Source: Clostridiales bacterium (GTDB lineage Bacteria > Bacillota > Clostridia > Christensenellales > UBA1242). Taken from it: a stretch of 32,363 bases of DNA. The notes under the pieces are model-generated. The model made no database searches. It was not told the DNA's origin and worked only from the letters and a program-made list of their open reading frames with translations. Below are positions 9,359 to 17,656 of this stretch, one piece after another (the stretch's first letter is position 1; every line of letters starts with the position of its first letter). The stretch spans positions 1 through 32,363 of the forward strand of contig CAKJYB010000042.1 in NCBI GenBank assembly GCA_918241715.1, in the 5' to 3' direction. The position numbers were made by a program, and so were the translations under genes.

Positions 9359-12043
9359 ATGAATTCGATGGGATTAAGCATTGTAGAAAATGTTGTAAAA
9401 TTTCTCACCAACGTAACAAGCAAACTTGGTATTGACTTGTTGTTTGTTATTGCTCTTGGCGTGGAAGTTTTGTTTGTTTTGTTCTATCTGATTAGATCTG
9501 CTTCGTCTTACGAAGTATCTTTAAATCGTGCATTGAACAAAATAAATTATTGGCTTTTTGAAAAGAAACATGTTACAGAAGAAAACATTAGAAGTTTGAA
9601 TGTTCTTTTCAAAACAAAGGCACCAAAAAGATTGACATATTATTGGCATCAATACGTTTTGTTTAGAGAAGGTGTTCCATCAAGTTATTTCACAGCAGAA
9701 AACTTGATTGAAAAACCAACAAAGACAAGTTCGTATAAAGCAAACATCAGAAAACTTGGAATCTTCTCCGGCTTCTGGGCTGCATTCGCTGCACTTTTCA
9801 TTCTTATCTTTGAAGGAAGAAACGGGGCTGCAGACACAGTGCTTAAAGGTTCGGTTTTGATTGAAGCAGTTTTGCTTGCTGTTGCAGTTGGACTTATTGG
9901 AATCTTGTTTATGCTCTTTATGAGTGCAAGAAGAAACAGCGTTTTGAATTCACTTTATCAAAATGTAAGTTTGTTTGACAGATTTATGGATAACGCCTGC
10001 ACAGATCTTCCATCATATATTGACTATCAAATCTTGTTTACTCCTGCCGAAATTGAAAAAGGCCAACCAGTTTTGAGAGAGTTCTTGGATTTTAAAGCAA
10101 GAAAAGAAAAGGAAGAATTCACAAAAGCAAAAGAAGAGCAAATCGATTATGTTACATACGACTTTAGCTCAACAGGTGTTGATGGCTCAGTTGTTCTTGA
10201 AAGAGCAATGAGAGAAAGTGAAAAGTTCTTGAAGAAGAGAGAAAAACTTCTTGTTCAGGTTTCACAACTTGAAGCAGAACTTGATTCAAGAAAGAAAAAC
10301 TTTGACAACATTCAAAGAGAATCTCAAACAAAGATTCAAGCATCTAAAGAAAACATTCAAAGACTCCGTCAGATGCAAGAAGAAACAACAAACAGAATTG
10401 AAAGCAACTACTATAGAAAACAACAAACTCAAGAAGCTGCAAAACAAGAGCAGTTGGAACAAGAGTTTGAACAACAAAGAGCAAAATACTTGCTTGAAAA
10501 AGGTGAGTGTGAAGAAGAGATTGCAAAACTTAATGCTGACCTTGAAAAGTATAGACTTGATGTTGAAAACGCAATGCTCAATGAATATAAGACATTCTTT
10601 GATAAGTTCTGCCACAGCGCTGAAAAAGTTGTTGCAAAAGTGTTTGACGAAAAGTTTAACGAAATGAAAGGTCAAATCGAACAAGACAAGCGCACAATTA
10701 CAGAACTTGAAATCAAGACAAAAAATATCCCTGCTCCACCAGAAGATTTGGGACAACAGATGCTTGGGGAATACGACGCCGAAGGAAATTATGTATATCC
10801 AAACGGAACATTCTATGACAGAAACGGAAACTTCCATGACGAAGAAGGAAGAATCTTTGCTCAAGATGGAACACTCTTGTATCTTCCAGAAGAGCCAAAA
10901 GAAGAAAAGCCAAAATCATTTGTTGATTTGGACGAACTTGATTCATTTGAATTTATGACAGATGTTGCTCAAAAGAATGACATTTATGATGTGGCAACAA
11001 ATGTTGTAAACGAAGTTGATAAAGACGAAGATATCGAAGTTATCAACAGCGCAAAAGAAAGAGAAAAGGCTGCTGCAGAAGCTGAAGCTGCCAAAGTTGA
11101 AGAAGAAAAGCCTGTTGAAGCAAAATTTGAAAACTTCTCACTTGATGCAGAAGAAGCTCCACAGGAAGTTCCACAAGAACAGCCACAACCAGAGACCGAA
11201 GAACCACAAGAAGAAGAGCCTGCACCTGCAGAACCAGAAGAAGAACAGGAAGAGCCAGAAGAAGTCGAAGACGAAGAACCTGAAGAAAACGACTATGAAT
11301 ATGAAGAAGAAGTTATCGAACATGATGGCCGTCCAAGAAAGATTGTCAAAGAAGAAGACAAACCTGTAAGAAAACCAGGTCGTCCAAGAAAAGCTGTTGT
11401 TGCGAAAGCTTCAGCAAGAAAACCGGGCAGACCAAAAAAGGTTGAAACAAAAAAACCTGCAAGAAAACCTGGTAGACCTAAGAAAGTTGAGCCAGTAAGA
11501 AAACCAGGCAGACCAAAAAAGGTTGAAACAAAACCAGTAAGAGCAGTTGGTCGTCCAAGAAAAGTTGAAACGGCAAAGGCTCCAGCAAGAAAGCCGGGCA
11601 GACCAAAAAAAGTTGTTGAAGCTCCAAAGGCTCCAGCAAGAAAACCGGGCAGACCTAAGAAAGTAGAAACAAAGGCACCAGTTGCAACAAAGAAGGTTGG
11701 CCGTCCAAAGAAAGTTGTTGAAGAACCACAAGAAGTTCGTGGACGTGGCAGACCAAGAAAAGAATCTTTAAACGAAATCAACAAGCGTTTGTCAGCAGAA
11801 GAACAAAAACTTGCACAAATGAGAAAGATTTTAAACAGAGAGCTTGAAGATGCAATGGTTGGAGTAAATTCTACAAAGACAACAGGAAATAACCAAGACA
11901 GAAGAAGTCAAATCATGAAAGAAATTGACGATCTTCAAAAAGAAGCTCAAAAAGTTATGAAGTCAAACGGCTCTCAAGAAAAGATGGCCGAAATCAACGA
12001 AAAACTTGAAAGACTTTTAAATGAAATTCAAAACTTGGGTTAA
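9359..12043 (+). CDS. membrane-anchored coiled-coil protein with EAGR-like segment, acidic/Pro-rich region and AT-hook array (~894 aa)
   Basis: SD TAGGAGG then ATG 9359 (in frame with ORF-track 9236); three hydrophobic N-terminal segments; long coiled coil; ten GRP[RK]K cores. Confidence 0.85.
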   Translation: MNSMGLSIVENVVKFLTNVTSKLGIDLLFVIALGVEVLFVLFYLIRSASSYEVSLNRALNKINYWLFEKKHVTEENIRSLNVLFKTKAPKRLTYYWHQYVLFREGVPSSYFTAENLIEKPTKTSSYKANIRKLGIFSGFWAAFAALFILIFEGRNGAADTVLKGSVLIEAVLLAVAVGLIGILFMLFMSARRNSVLNSLYQNVSLFDRFMDNACTDLPSYIDYQILFTPAEIEKGQPVLREFLDFKARKEKEEFTKAKEEQIDYVTYDFSSTGVDGSVVLERAMRESEKFLKKREKLLVQVSQLEAELDSRKKNFDNIQRESQTKIQASKENIQRLRQMQEETTNRIESNYYRKQQTQEAAKQEQLEQEFEQQRAKYLLEKGECEEEIAKLNADLEKYRLDVENAMLNEYKTFFDKFCHSAEKVVAKVFDEKFNEMKGQIEQDKRTITELEIKTKNIPAPPEDLGQQMLGEYDAEGNYVYPNGTFYDRNGNFHDEEGRIFAQDGTLLYLPEEPKEEKPKSFVDLDELDSFEFMTDVAQKNDIYDVATNVVNEVDKDEDIEVINSAKEREKAAAEAEAAKVEEEKPVEAKFENFSLDAEEAPQEVPQEQPQPETEEPQEEEPAPAEPEEEQEEPEEVEDEEPEENDYEYEEEVIEHDGRPRKIVKEEDKPVRKPGRPRKAVVAKASARKPGRPKKVETKKPARKPGRPKKVEPVRKPGRPKKVETKPVRAVGRPRKVETAKAPARKPGRPKKVVEAPKAPARKPGRPKKVETKAPVATKKVGRPKKVVEEPQEVRGRGRPRKESLNEINKRLSAEEQKLAQMRKILNRELEDAMVGVNSTKTTGNNQDRRSQIMKEIDDLQKEAQKVMKSNGSQEKMAEINEKLERLLNEIQNLG
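11320..11766 (+). repeat. degenerate tandem array encoding AT-hook units (R)KPGRP[KR]KVE..
   Basis: 10 copies of GRP[RK]K by reading the translation. Confidence 0.85.
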
Positions 12044-12050
12044 AAAAGAA

Positions 12051-12077
12051 AAGACCGATAATTCGGTCTTTTTTTAT
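12051..12077 (+). terminator. Rho-independent terminator AAGACCGA-TAAT-TCGGTCTT-T(n), probably bidirectional
   Basis: 8-bp stem plus T7 run; A-rich 5' flank serves the opposite strand. Confidence 0.88.
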
Positions 12078-12085
12078 TATTCTTT

Positions 12086-12385
12086 TTAGAATGGCCAAAA
12101 CTCAATCCAGCCTTTTGCCAATCCCCAAATTGTAAAGGCGAATGCTGCAATAATGCAAAGCATGCTCAAAAAGTAAAAGAGTTTTGCAAAGCCTTGATTT
12201 CCTGCTCTTTTTTGGTAGCCACCTGTAAACATGAGTGCCAAACCAACAAAAAACAAAATGTAAGTTAAAACAAGGAAGTTATCCAAAAACTTTATTGCGT
12301 GAAAGATGTAGATAACTGAAAAGCCAATTGCTACGGCGCTGCAAACAAGAGCCATTATTAAGTTTTTTTTCTGAACTCTGTCCAT
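12086..12385 (-). CDS. small integral membrane protein (99 aa, about three TM segments)
   Basis: start chosen at MDRVQKKN (ATG 12385) because the promoter -10 lies at 12409-12414, leaving the ORF-track ATG (12406) upstream of the expected start of transcription. Confidence 0.65.
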   Translation of the reverse strand: MDRVQKKNLIMALVCSAVAIGFSVIYIFHAIKFLDNFLVLTYILFFVGLALMFTGGYQKRAGNQGFAKLFYFLSMLCIIAAFAFTIWGLAKGWIEFWPF

Positions 12386-12408
12386 AAAACCACTCACTTT
12401 ATACATAT

Positions 12409-12437
12409 ATCATAAAATCTTTACAAAAATATGTCAA
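12409..12437 (-). promoter_or_regulatory. sigma-A type promoter TTGACA-N17-TATGAT
   Basis: forward TGTCAA 12432-12437 and ATCATA 12409-12414. Confidence 0.75.
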
Positions 12438-12452
12438 ACAAATTTGTGCAAA

Positions 12453-13316
12453 TTAAAAGTCAGGAACATATTTTTCACTGGCACTTTCAAAGTCTTGAAC
12501 ATAACCATTTGAAAGTTCTAAACTCTCCAAATGTGCAATAACGGCCTTATATTCGATTGGTTTGAGTTTTCTGTCAAGTTTGCTTTTTCCGTTTGGGGTA
12601 AACTGACTCATCACACTTATTTTTCTTGTTGGGAAGAAGTCGTTTATGATGTTTAGCACATTTATCGAATTTTCAACGTGTCCGGGCAAAACCAAATGAC
12701 GAATGACAACGCCTTGTTTCATAAATTCATTTTCCATTATGTCAGGCTTTTGTTTGCACATTTCTTTAAGTGCTGGCAGAGCCTGAGAAAAATAGTCATT
12801 ACATTTTGAAAACTCTCTGCCAAGATTGTCATTTGCATACTTAAAATCTGTCAAAAAGACGTCAACAAATTTGCTTACACGTTTGATGTTTTCTGTTGTT
12901 TCGTAGCCGTTTGTATTCCAAACGACAGGGATTTTTTTGTTTATTTTTTCAAAGGCAGACAAAAGAGAATCTGAAAAGTGTGTTGGTGTGATAAGGTCTA
13001 TTGAAGAATGAGAATCTTGATTTTCTTCTATAAGTTTGACAAACTCTTCAACAGAATATTCCTTTCCAACACCACCACGTGAGATTTCGTAGTTTTGACA
13101 ATAATCACACCTTAAGTTGCAACCAGAAAAGAAGATGGCAAGAGCACCTTTTTCTCCTGTTATACAAGGTTCTTCCCACTGAAAGTTTTTTATGATTTTT
13201 GCAATTTTTAAAGTGCTGTGCTCATTGCAAAAACCCAAAAAATTTGTTCTGTCAATATGACATTTTCTTGGGCATGCACTGCAAAATTTTTTGTCAAAAA
13301 CGTCTTTTTTCTGCAT
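12453..13316 (-). CDS. radical SAM protein, PflX / pyruvate-formate-lyase-activating-enzyme-like
   Basis: CNLRCDYCQ (CX3CX2C) cluster motif; N-terminal CPRKCHIDR...GFC; WNTNGYE; VRHLVLPGH. Confidence 0.85.
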   Translation of the reverse strand: MQKKDVFDKKFCSACPRKCHIDRTNFLGFCNEHSTLKIAKIIKNFQWEEPCITGEKGALAIFFSGCNLRCDYCQNYEISRGGVGKEYSVEEFVKLIEENQDSHSSIDLITPTHFSDSLLSAFEKINKKIPVVWNTNGYETTENIKRVSKFVDVFLTDFKYANDNLGREFSKCNDYFSQALPALKEMCKQKPDIMENEFMKQGVVIRHLVLPGHVENSINVLNIINDFFPTRKISVMSQFTPNGKSKLDRKLKPIEYKAVIAHLESLELSNGYVQDFESASEKYVPDF

Positions 13317-13322
13317 ACATAC

Positions 13323-13352
13323 ATTCTAGCACAACAGCATTGAAATTTTCAA
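13323..13352 (-). promoter_or_regulatory. promoter TTGAAA-N18-TGC.TAGAAT for the radical SAM gene
   Basis: forward TTTCAA 13347-13352, ATTCTA 13323-13328; 6 nt to ATG. Confidence 0.6.
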
Positions 13353-13377
13353 GGTTTTTAACAAGGAACACAAATAC

Positions 13378-13406
13378 TAGACAAAGCACGCAAAATATGA
13401 TATAAT
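13378..13406 (+). promoter_or_regulatory. promoter TAGACA-N17-TATAAT for the CNNM/CorC-like gene
   Basis: hexamers 13378-13383 and 13401-13406. Confidence 0.75.
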
Positions 13407-13455
13407 ATCACCTGTTAATCAGAATAAACCTAGATTAACAAAAAGGAGAAATATT

Positions 13456-14832
13456 TTGAATCACCCCAGTTTGCTTTTGGCAACACAATTTAATTACATA
13501 CATGGAATTTTAATAGCAGTTATTGTTTTCTTACTTGTTTGTTCGGCATTCTTTTCTGCAAGCGAAACAGCATATGCTTCTATGAACGTCATAAGAATTC
13601 GTTCTATGGCAGAAAACAAAGTCAAGGGCGCAAGAAGAACGCTTTATATAGCAGAACACTCTGACAGAGCTTTGACAACAATTTTGGTTGGAAACAACAT
13701 TGTAAACATTCTGGCAACCACGATGTGTGCTTACATTCTTTCAAGATTTATAAGCAGTGCAACACTCTACAACATTTTAAACACGGTTGTTATGACAATC
13801 ATAATTTTGATAACCGGAGAAATTTTGCCAAAGGCTTATGCAAAGGCACGTCCTGAAGCTGTTGCAATCAAATTTTCTGCAATAATGTTTGTGCTTATGA
13901 AACTTATGTATCCACTTGTTATTTGCTTTTATGGATTGCAAAAAGCGTTTACCAAAAAGGCAGCAAAAAATGACAATGCCGTAACGGTTACAGAAGATGA
14001 GCTTGAAGATATTATTGACACAATGGAAGAAGAAGGTGTGCTTGAAGATGGAGAAACGGACATTATTCAAGGGGCACTTAAAATCAAAGAAGTTACGATT
14101 GACAATATTATGACGCACAGAGTTGATGTTGTGTTTTTGGACATAAACTCAACAGAAGAAGAAGTTGAAAAGGTTTTTGCTGAATATCAATATAGCAGAA
14201 TTCCTGTTTATGAAGGAACAACTGACAACATTGTTGGAATTGTAAACATCAAAGATGTGTTTAGTTTTAAAATGCAAGGCAAAAAATTTCAACTTAGAAA
14301 TGTTTTGACAAAGCCACTCTTTACTGCAGAAAACACAAACGTTGACACGCTTATAAGAGAGATGCAAAAGAAAAGAAGCCACATTGCAGTTGTGTTGGAC
14401 GAAAATGGTGGAGTGTCTGGAATTGTAACACTTGAAGACTGCGTTGAAACCGTGTTTGGAGAAATCTACGACGAAACAGACAAAGACGAAAAGGAACCTG
14501 TCTTTGAAAAAATTGGAGAAAACGAATACAAGATTGATGCAGACATAAGCGTTGAAGATCTTTTTGAAAGACTTGAAATTGAAACTCTTCCAGAAGACCC
14601 ATATCAACCACTTTATTCTTTTGTCTTTGATTTGTCAGAAGACGTCCCTTCAATTGGAGAAAAGATTGAATACAACACAATTGACGAAATTATTGACGAC
14701 GAAGGAAACTTGACAAGACACAATATCACAATGGTATTTACAATCACAAAACTTGACGGACACAGAATTGAAATGGTAAATCTTCAAATTGTTGACAACG
14801 GCGACGAAAAAGAAGAAGAGAAGAAAGAATAG
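13456..14832 (+). CDS. hemolysin-family CNNM/CorC-like transporter (DUF21 + CBS pair + CorC_HlyC)
   Basis: TTG start with AAAGGAG SD; FFSASETAYASMNVIRIRSMAE, GEILPKAYAKA, CBS segments, SHIAVVLDENGGVSGIVTLEDCVETVFGEI. Confidence 0.92.
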   Translation: MNHPSLLLATQFNYIHGILIAVIVFLLVCSAFFSASETAYASMNVIRIRSMAENKVKGARRTLYIAEHSDRALTTILVGNNIVNILATTMCAYILSRFISSATLYNILNTVVMTIIILITGEILPKAYAKARPEAVAIKFSAIMFVLMKLMYPLVICFYGLQKAFTKKAAKNDNAVTVTEDELEDIIDTMEEEGVLEDGETDIIQGALKIKEVTIDNIMTHRVDVVFLDINSTEEEVEKVFAEYQYSRIPVYEGTTDNIVGIVNIKDVFSFKMQGKKFQLRNVLTKPLFTAENTNVDTLIREMQKKRSHIAVVLDENGGVSGIVTLEDCVETVFGEIYDETDKDEKEPVFEKIGENEYKIDADISVEDLFERLEIETLPEDPYQPLYSFVFDLSEDVPSIGEKIEYNTIDEIIDDEGNLTRHNITMVFTITKLDGHRIEMVNLQIVDNGDEKEEEKKE

Positions 14833-14856
14833 TTGAAAAAACTTTGTTTTTTGTGA

Positions 14857-14862
14857 TAAAAT
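14857..14862 (+). promoter_or_regulatory. extended -10 TGA.TAAAAT upstream of the SecB-like gene
   Basis: TTTTTTGTGATAAAATAGTTTTAGGAG; same core as the addB promoter. Confidence 0.5.
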
Positions 14863-14880
14863 AGTTTTAGGAGACAAAAC

Positions 14881-15276
14881 ATGAACGAACAAGAAATCAT
14901 TAAACCACATTTGGTAAAACCACTTTTAGACAAGGTTGTTTTTGAAAGACTTGGCTTTCCTTCAAACAATGCAACAATAAACATCAAACCAGAAGATTTT
15001 ATTGATGTAAGAAAGGTGTCTGAAGAAGTTGTAAAAGTGACAATGACAAGAGAACTTAACATTCAACCTGCAAACCTTATGAAACTTGCAGTAACAATGA
15101 GTGTTGACATTCCTGTTGACTCAATTGAATTTGGCAAACTTCCAGACCCAAAAGGATTTATCAAAACAAGCCAACCTGTAAGAATTTTGGTTTCTTACAT
15201 TTCAAACATGATTACAAATCTTTCTATGAACACGATTTTGGGACCTATCGTAACCCCACCAAACATTCAAGAATAA
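14881..15276 (+). CDS. SecB-like small protein (131 aa)
   Basis: SD TAGGAG; C-term LVSYISNMITNLSMNTILGPIVTPPNI resembles the SecB-family C-terminal ..iS..t....GPI.lPPiNi pattern. Confidence 0.5.
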   Translation: MNEQEIIKPHLVKPLLDKVVFERLGFPSNNATINIKPEDFIDVRKVSEEVVKVTMTRELNIQPANLMKLAVTMSVDIPVDSIEFGKLPDPKGFIKTSQPVRILVSYISNMITNLSMNTILGPIVTPPNIQE

Positions 15277-15300
15277 GTTGGTGCATACTGCACCACTTGT

Positions 15301-15374
15301 GCGGGTGTAGTACATCGGTAGTATGCGAGCTTCCCAAGCTTGAGAGGTGGGTCCGACTCCCATCATCCGCTCCA
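15301..15374 (+). tRNA. tRNA-Gly(CCC), CCA encoded
   Basis: acceptor GCGGGTG/CATCCGC, D arm GTAC/GTAT, anticodon loop TT-CCC-AA, T stem GTGGG/CCCAT, 3' TCCA. Confidence 0.92.
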
Positions 15375-15380
15375 AAAATC

Positions 15381-15404
15381 AGACAGACTTTGTCTGTCTT
15401 TTTT
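15381..15404 (+). terminator. terminator AGACAGAC-TTT-GTCTGTCT-TTTTT
   Basis: 8-bp perfect stem plus T run after the tRNA. Confidence 0.9.
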
Positions 15405-15423
15405 GTTAATTTAAACAAAACGC

Positions 15424-15451
15424 TTGCTTTTTTTGTGGAATCTGTTATAAT
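15424..15451 (+). promoter_or_regulatory. suf operon promoter TTGCTT-N16-TATAAT
   Basis: hexamers 15424-15429 and 15446-15451. Confidence 0.65.
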
Positions 15452-15512
15452 AATTCAGACCAATTTGGTAGGAATTCAAAAACCTGCGCAAATTTTTTAT
15501 TGTGGAGAGAAC

Positions 15513-16256
15513 ATGAAAAAACTTTTAGAAATCAAAAACCTTTCAGCAAAAGTAAACGACAAAAAGATTTTAAACGGGCTCAATCTTGTTGTAAACAAGG
15601 GGGAGATTCACGTTATTATGGGACCAAACGGGGCAGGCAAGAGCACGCTTGCAAACGTTGTTTTTTCCAACCCTGCATACGAAAAAACTGCTGGAAAGAT
15701 TGTTTTTGATGGAAAAGATATAACAAATATGAAGACGGACGAAATTGCACGTCTGGGCGTTTTTATGTCATTCCAAACACCAGAAGAAATTTCAGGCGTC
15801 AGCGTTTTTAATTTTCTTAAAACTGCAAAAGGAAAAATTGAAGGCAAAAATGTAAATTATTTCGAGCTTAAAGAAGAACTCAAGAAAAACACAAAAGGAC
15901 TTAAGATGCCTTATGAAATGATTGACAGAGATCTCAACGTTGGCTTTTCCGGTGGAGAAAAGAAGAAAAACGAAATTTTGCAGATGTTGGAGCTTAAGCC
16001 AAAACTTGCAATTTTGGACGAAACGGACTCTGGCCTTGATGTTGATGCAATAAGAATTGTGTCAAAAGGTATCGACATGTTTAAAAATGACGAAAACGCC
16101 GTTTTGATTATCACTCACTCTACAAAGATTTTGCAAAAGTTAAATGTCGACAAGGTGCACATTTTGATTGACGGAAAAATTGTCTACACAGGAGACAGCT
16201 CTCTTGCAGACGAAATAGAAAAAAATGGCTATGACAAGTTTAAGGCAGGTGTCTAA
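15513..16256 (+). CDS. sufC: Fe-S cluster assembly ATPase SufC
   Basis: GPNGAGKST, FSGGEKKKNEILQM, LAILDETDSGLDVDA; start at MKKLLEIKNL after GGAG SD. ORF-track start 15297 runs through the tRNA. Confidence 0.95.
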   Translation: MKKLLEIKNLSAKVNDKKILNGLNLVVNKGEIHVIMGPNGAGKSTLANVVFSNPAYEKTAGKIVFDGKDITNMKTDEIARLGVFMSFQTPEEISGVSVFNFLKTAKGKIEGKNVNYFELKEELKKNTKGLKMPYEMIDRDLNVGFSGGEKKKNEILQMLELKPKLAILDETDSGLDVDAIRIVSKGIDMFKNDENAVLIITHSTKILQKLNVDKVHILIDGKIVYTGDSSLADEIEKNGYDKFKAGV

Positions 16257-17656
16257 TGGCAAAGACACAGCTTGAAGAAGTAAATCAAAATTTTTATGAC
16301 TTCAAAAATGCTGACAACTATGATTTTAAAATGGAAAAGGGGTTGTCAGAAGAAATAGTCAGAGAAATTTCAAAAAAGAAAAAAGAGCCAAAGTGGGTTC
16401 TTGATTTAAGGTTGAAAGCGCTTGATGTCTACAACAAGTTGTCTCTTCCAACATGGGGACCAGATTTAAGCGAACTTAAGATGGACGAAATTTCAACTTA
16501 TGTAAGGCCAAAATCTTCTCTTCAAACAAAGTGGGAAGATGTGCCAAGTGAAATCAAAGACACGTTTGACAAACTTGGAATTCCAAAGGCAGAGCATGAA
16601 TATCTTGCAGGGGTTGGGGCGCAATATGACAGCGAAGTTGTCTATCATTCAATCAAAGAAAGTTTGTTGAAGCAGGGCGTCATTTACACAGATTTTGACA
16701 GCGCAATCAAAGAATATCCACAACTTGTAAAAGAATATTTTTCAAAATGTGTGCCAATTTTTGACCACAAGTTTGTTGCACTTCACTATGCAGTTTTTTC
16801 TGGTGGAAGTTTTGTCTATGTCCCAAAGGGAGTGAAACTTGAAATGCCACTTCAGTCTTATTTTAGATTAAACTCTCCGGAGAGTGGACAATTTGAACAC
16901 ACACTTATTATTGTTGACGAAGATGCAAGTTTGCATTTTATTGAAGGTTGCAGTGCACCAAAATATAACAAAGTAAATTTGCACGCAGGGTGTGTTGAAC
17001 TTTTTGTAAAGAAAGGGGCATCACTTAGATATTCGACAATAGAAAATTGGTCAAGAAACATGCTCAACTTAAACACGAAAAAGGCCATTGTTGAAAAAGA
17101 TGCAAAAATGGAGTGGATTTCTGGGAGTTTTGGGAGCAAGATTTCCATGCTTTATCCTATGAGTGTTTTGAAAGGGGACGACTCAAAGACAGAATACACC
17201 GGAATTTCCTTTGCAGGTGCAGGGCAAAACCTTGACACAGGATTTAAAGTTGTGCATATTGGAAAAAACACTTCAAGCGTGATTTCTTCAAGAAGCATCT
17301 CCAAGAATGGTGGAATTGCAACTTACAGAAGCCTTGTAAGCATTTTGCCAAATGCAACAAACAGCAAGTGCAGTGTAACTTGTGATGGGCTTATGCTTGA
17401 CGACTTGTCAAGAAGTGATACAATTCCAGTAAACAACGTTGAGAATTCGCAAGTTGCTTTTTCTCACGAAGCGAAAGTTGGAAAAATCAGCGAAAAGGCA
17501 ATTTTCTATCTTATGAGCAGGGGGCTCTCTGAAGAAGATGCAAAAGCTATGATTGTAAGGGGCTTTGCAAACCCTGTTTCAAAGGAACTTCCAATTGAAT
17601 ATGCAGTCGAAATGAACAGGCTTATAAATTTGGAATTGGAGGGAAGTATAGGATGA
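16256..17656 (+). CDS. sufB: Fe-S cluster assembly protein SufB
   Basis: GLSEEIVREIS, CSAPKYNKVNLHAGCVELFVKKGASLRYSTIENWS, FANPVSKELPIEYAVEMNRLI; 1-nt overlap with sufC. Confidence 0.95.
   Translation: MAKTQLEEVNQNFYDFKNADNYDFKMEKGLSEEIVREISKKKKEPKWVLDLRLKALDVYNKLSLPTWGPDLSELKMDEISTYVRPKSSLQTKWEDVPSEIKDTFDKLGIPKAEHEYLAGVGAQYDSEVVYHSIKESLLKQGVIYTDFDSAIKEYPQLVKEYFSKCVPIFDHKFVALHYAVFSGGSFVYVPKGVKLEMPLQSYFRLNSPESGQFEHTLIIVDEDASLHFIEGCSAPKYNKVNLHAGCVELFVKKGASLRYSTIENWSRNMLNLNTKKAIVEKDAKMEWISGSFGSKISMLYPMSVLKGDDSKTEYTGISFAGAGQNLDTGFKVVHIGKNTSSVISSRSISKNGGIATYRSLVSILPNATNSKCSVTCDGLMLDDLSRSDTIPVNNVENSQVAFSHEAKVGKISEKAIFYLMSRGLSEEDAKAMIVRGFANPVSKELPIEYAVEMNRLINLELEGSIG

Noticed and set aside
10251-11369. 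+ strand frame-shifted Lys/Gln-rich ORFs within the coiled-coil gene
   Set aside because: Low-complexity out-of-frame readings of the same repeated codons.
11320-11766. CRISPR-like or minisatellite array
   Set aside because: The periodicity is codon-driven AT-hook repeats with irregular spacing; no constant repeat/unique spacer structure and the frame is open throughout.
11293-11784. 163-aa antisense repeat ORF (FGLPGFLAG repeats)
   Set aside because: Mirror translation of the AT-hook repeat array; no independent start signals.
12384-12406. First ATG (MYKVSGF) as start of the small membrane protein
   Set aside because: Lies only 2 nt after the -10 TATGAT, upstream of the expected transcription start.
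15279-15297. GGTGCA-TAC-TGCACC hairpin before tRNA-Gly as a riboswitch/T-box
   Set aside because: Only a small hairpin without T-box or riboswitch core sequence; may be a processing signal or weak terminator.
15297-15512. N-terminal extension of the sufC ORF
   Set aside because: Runs through the tRNA-Gly and its terminator; true start with SD at 15513.
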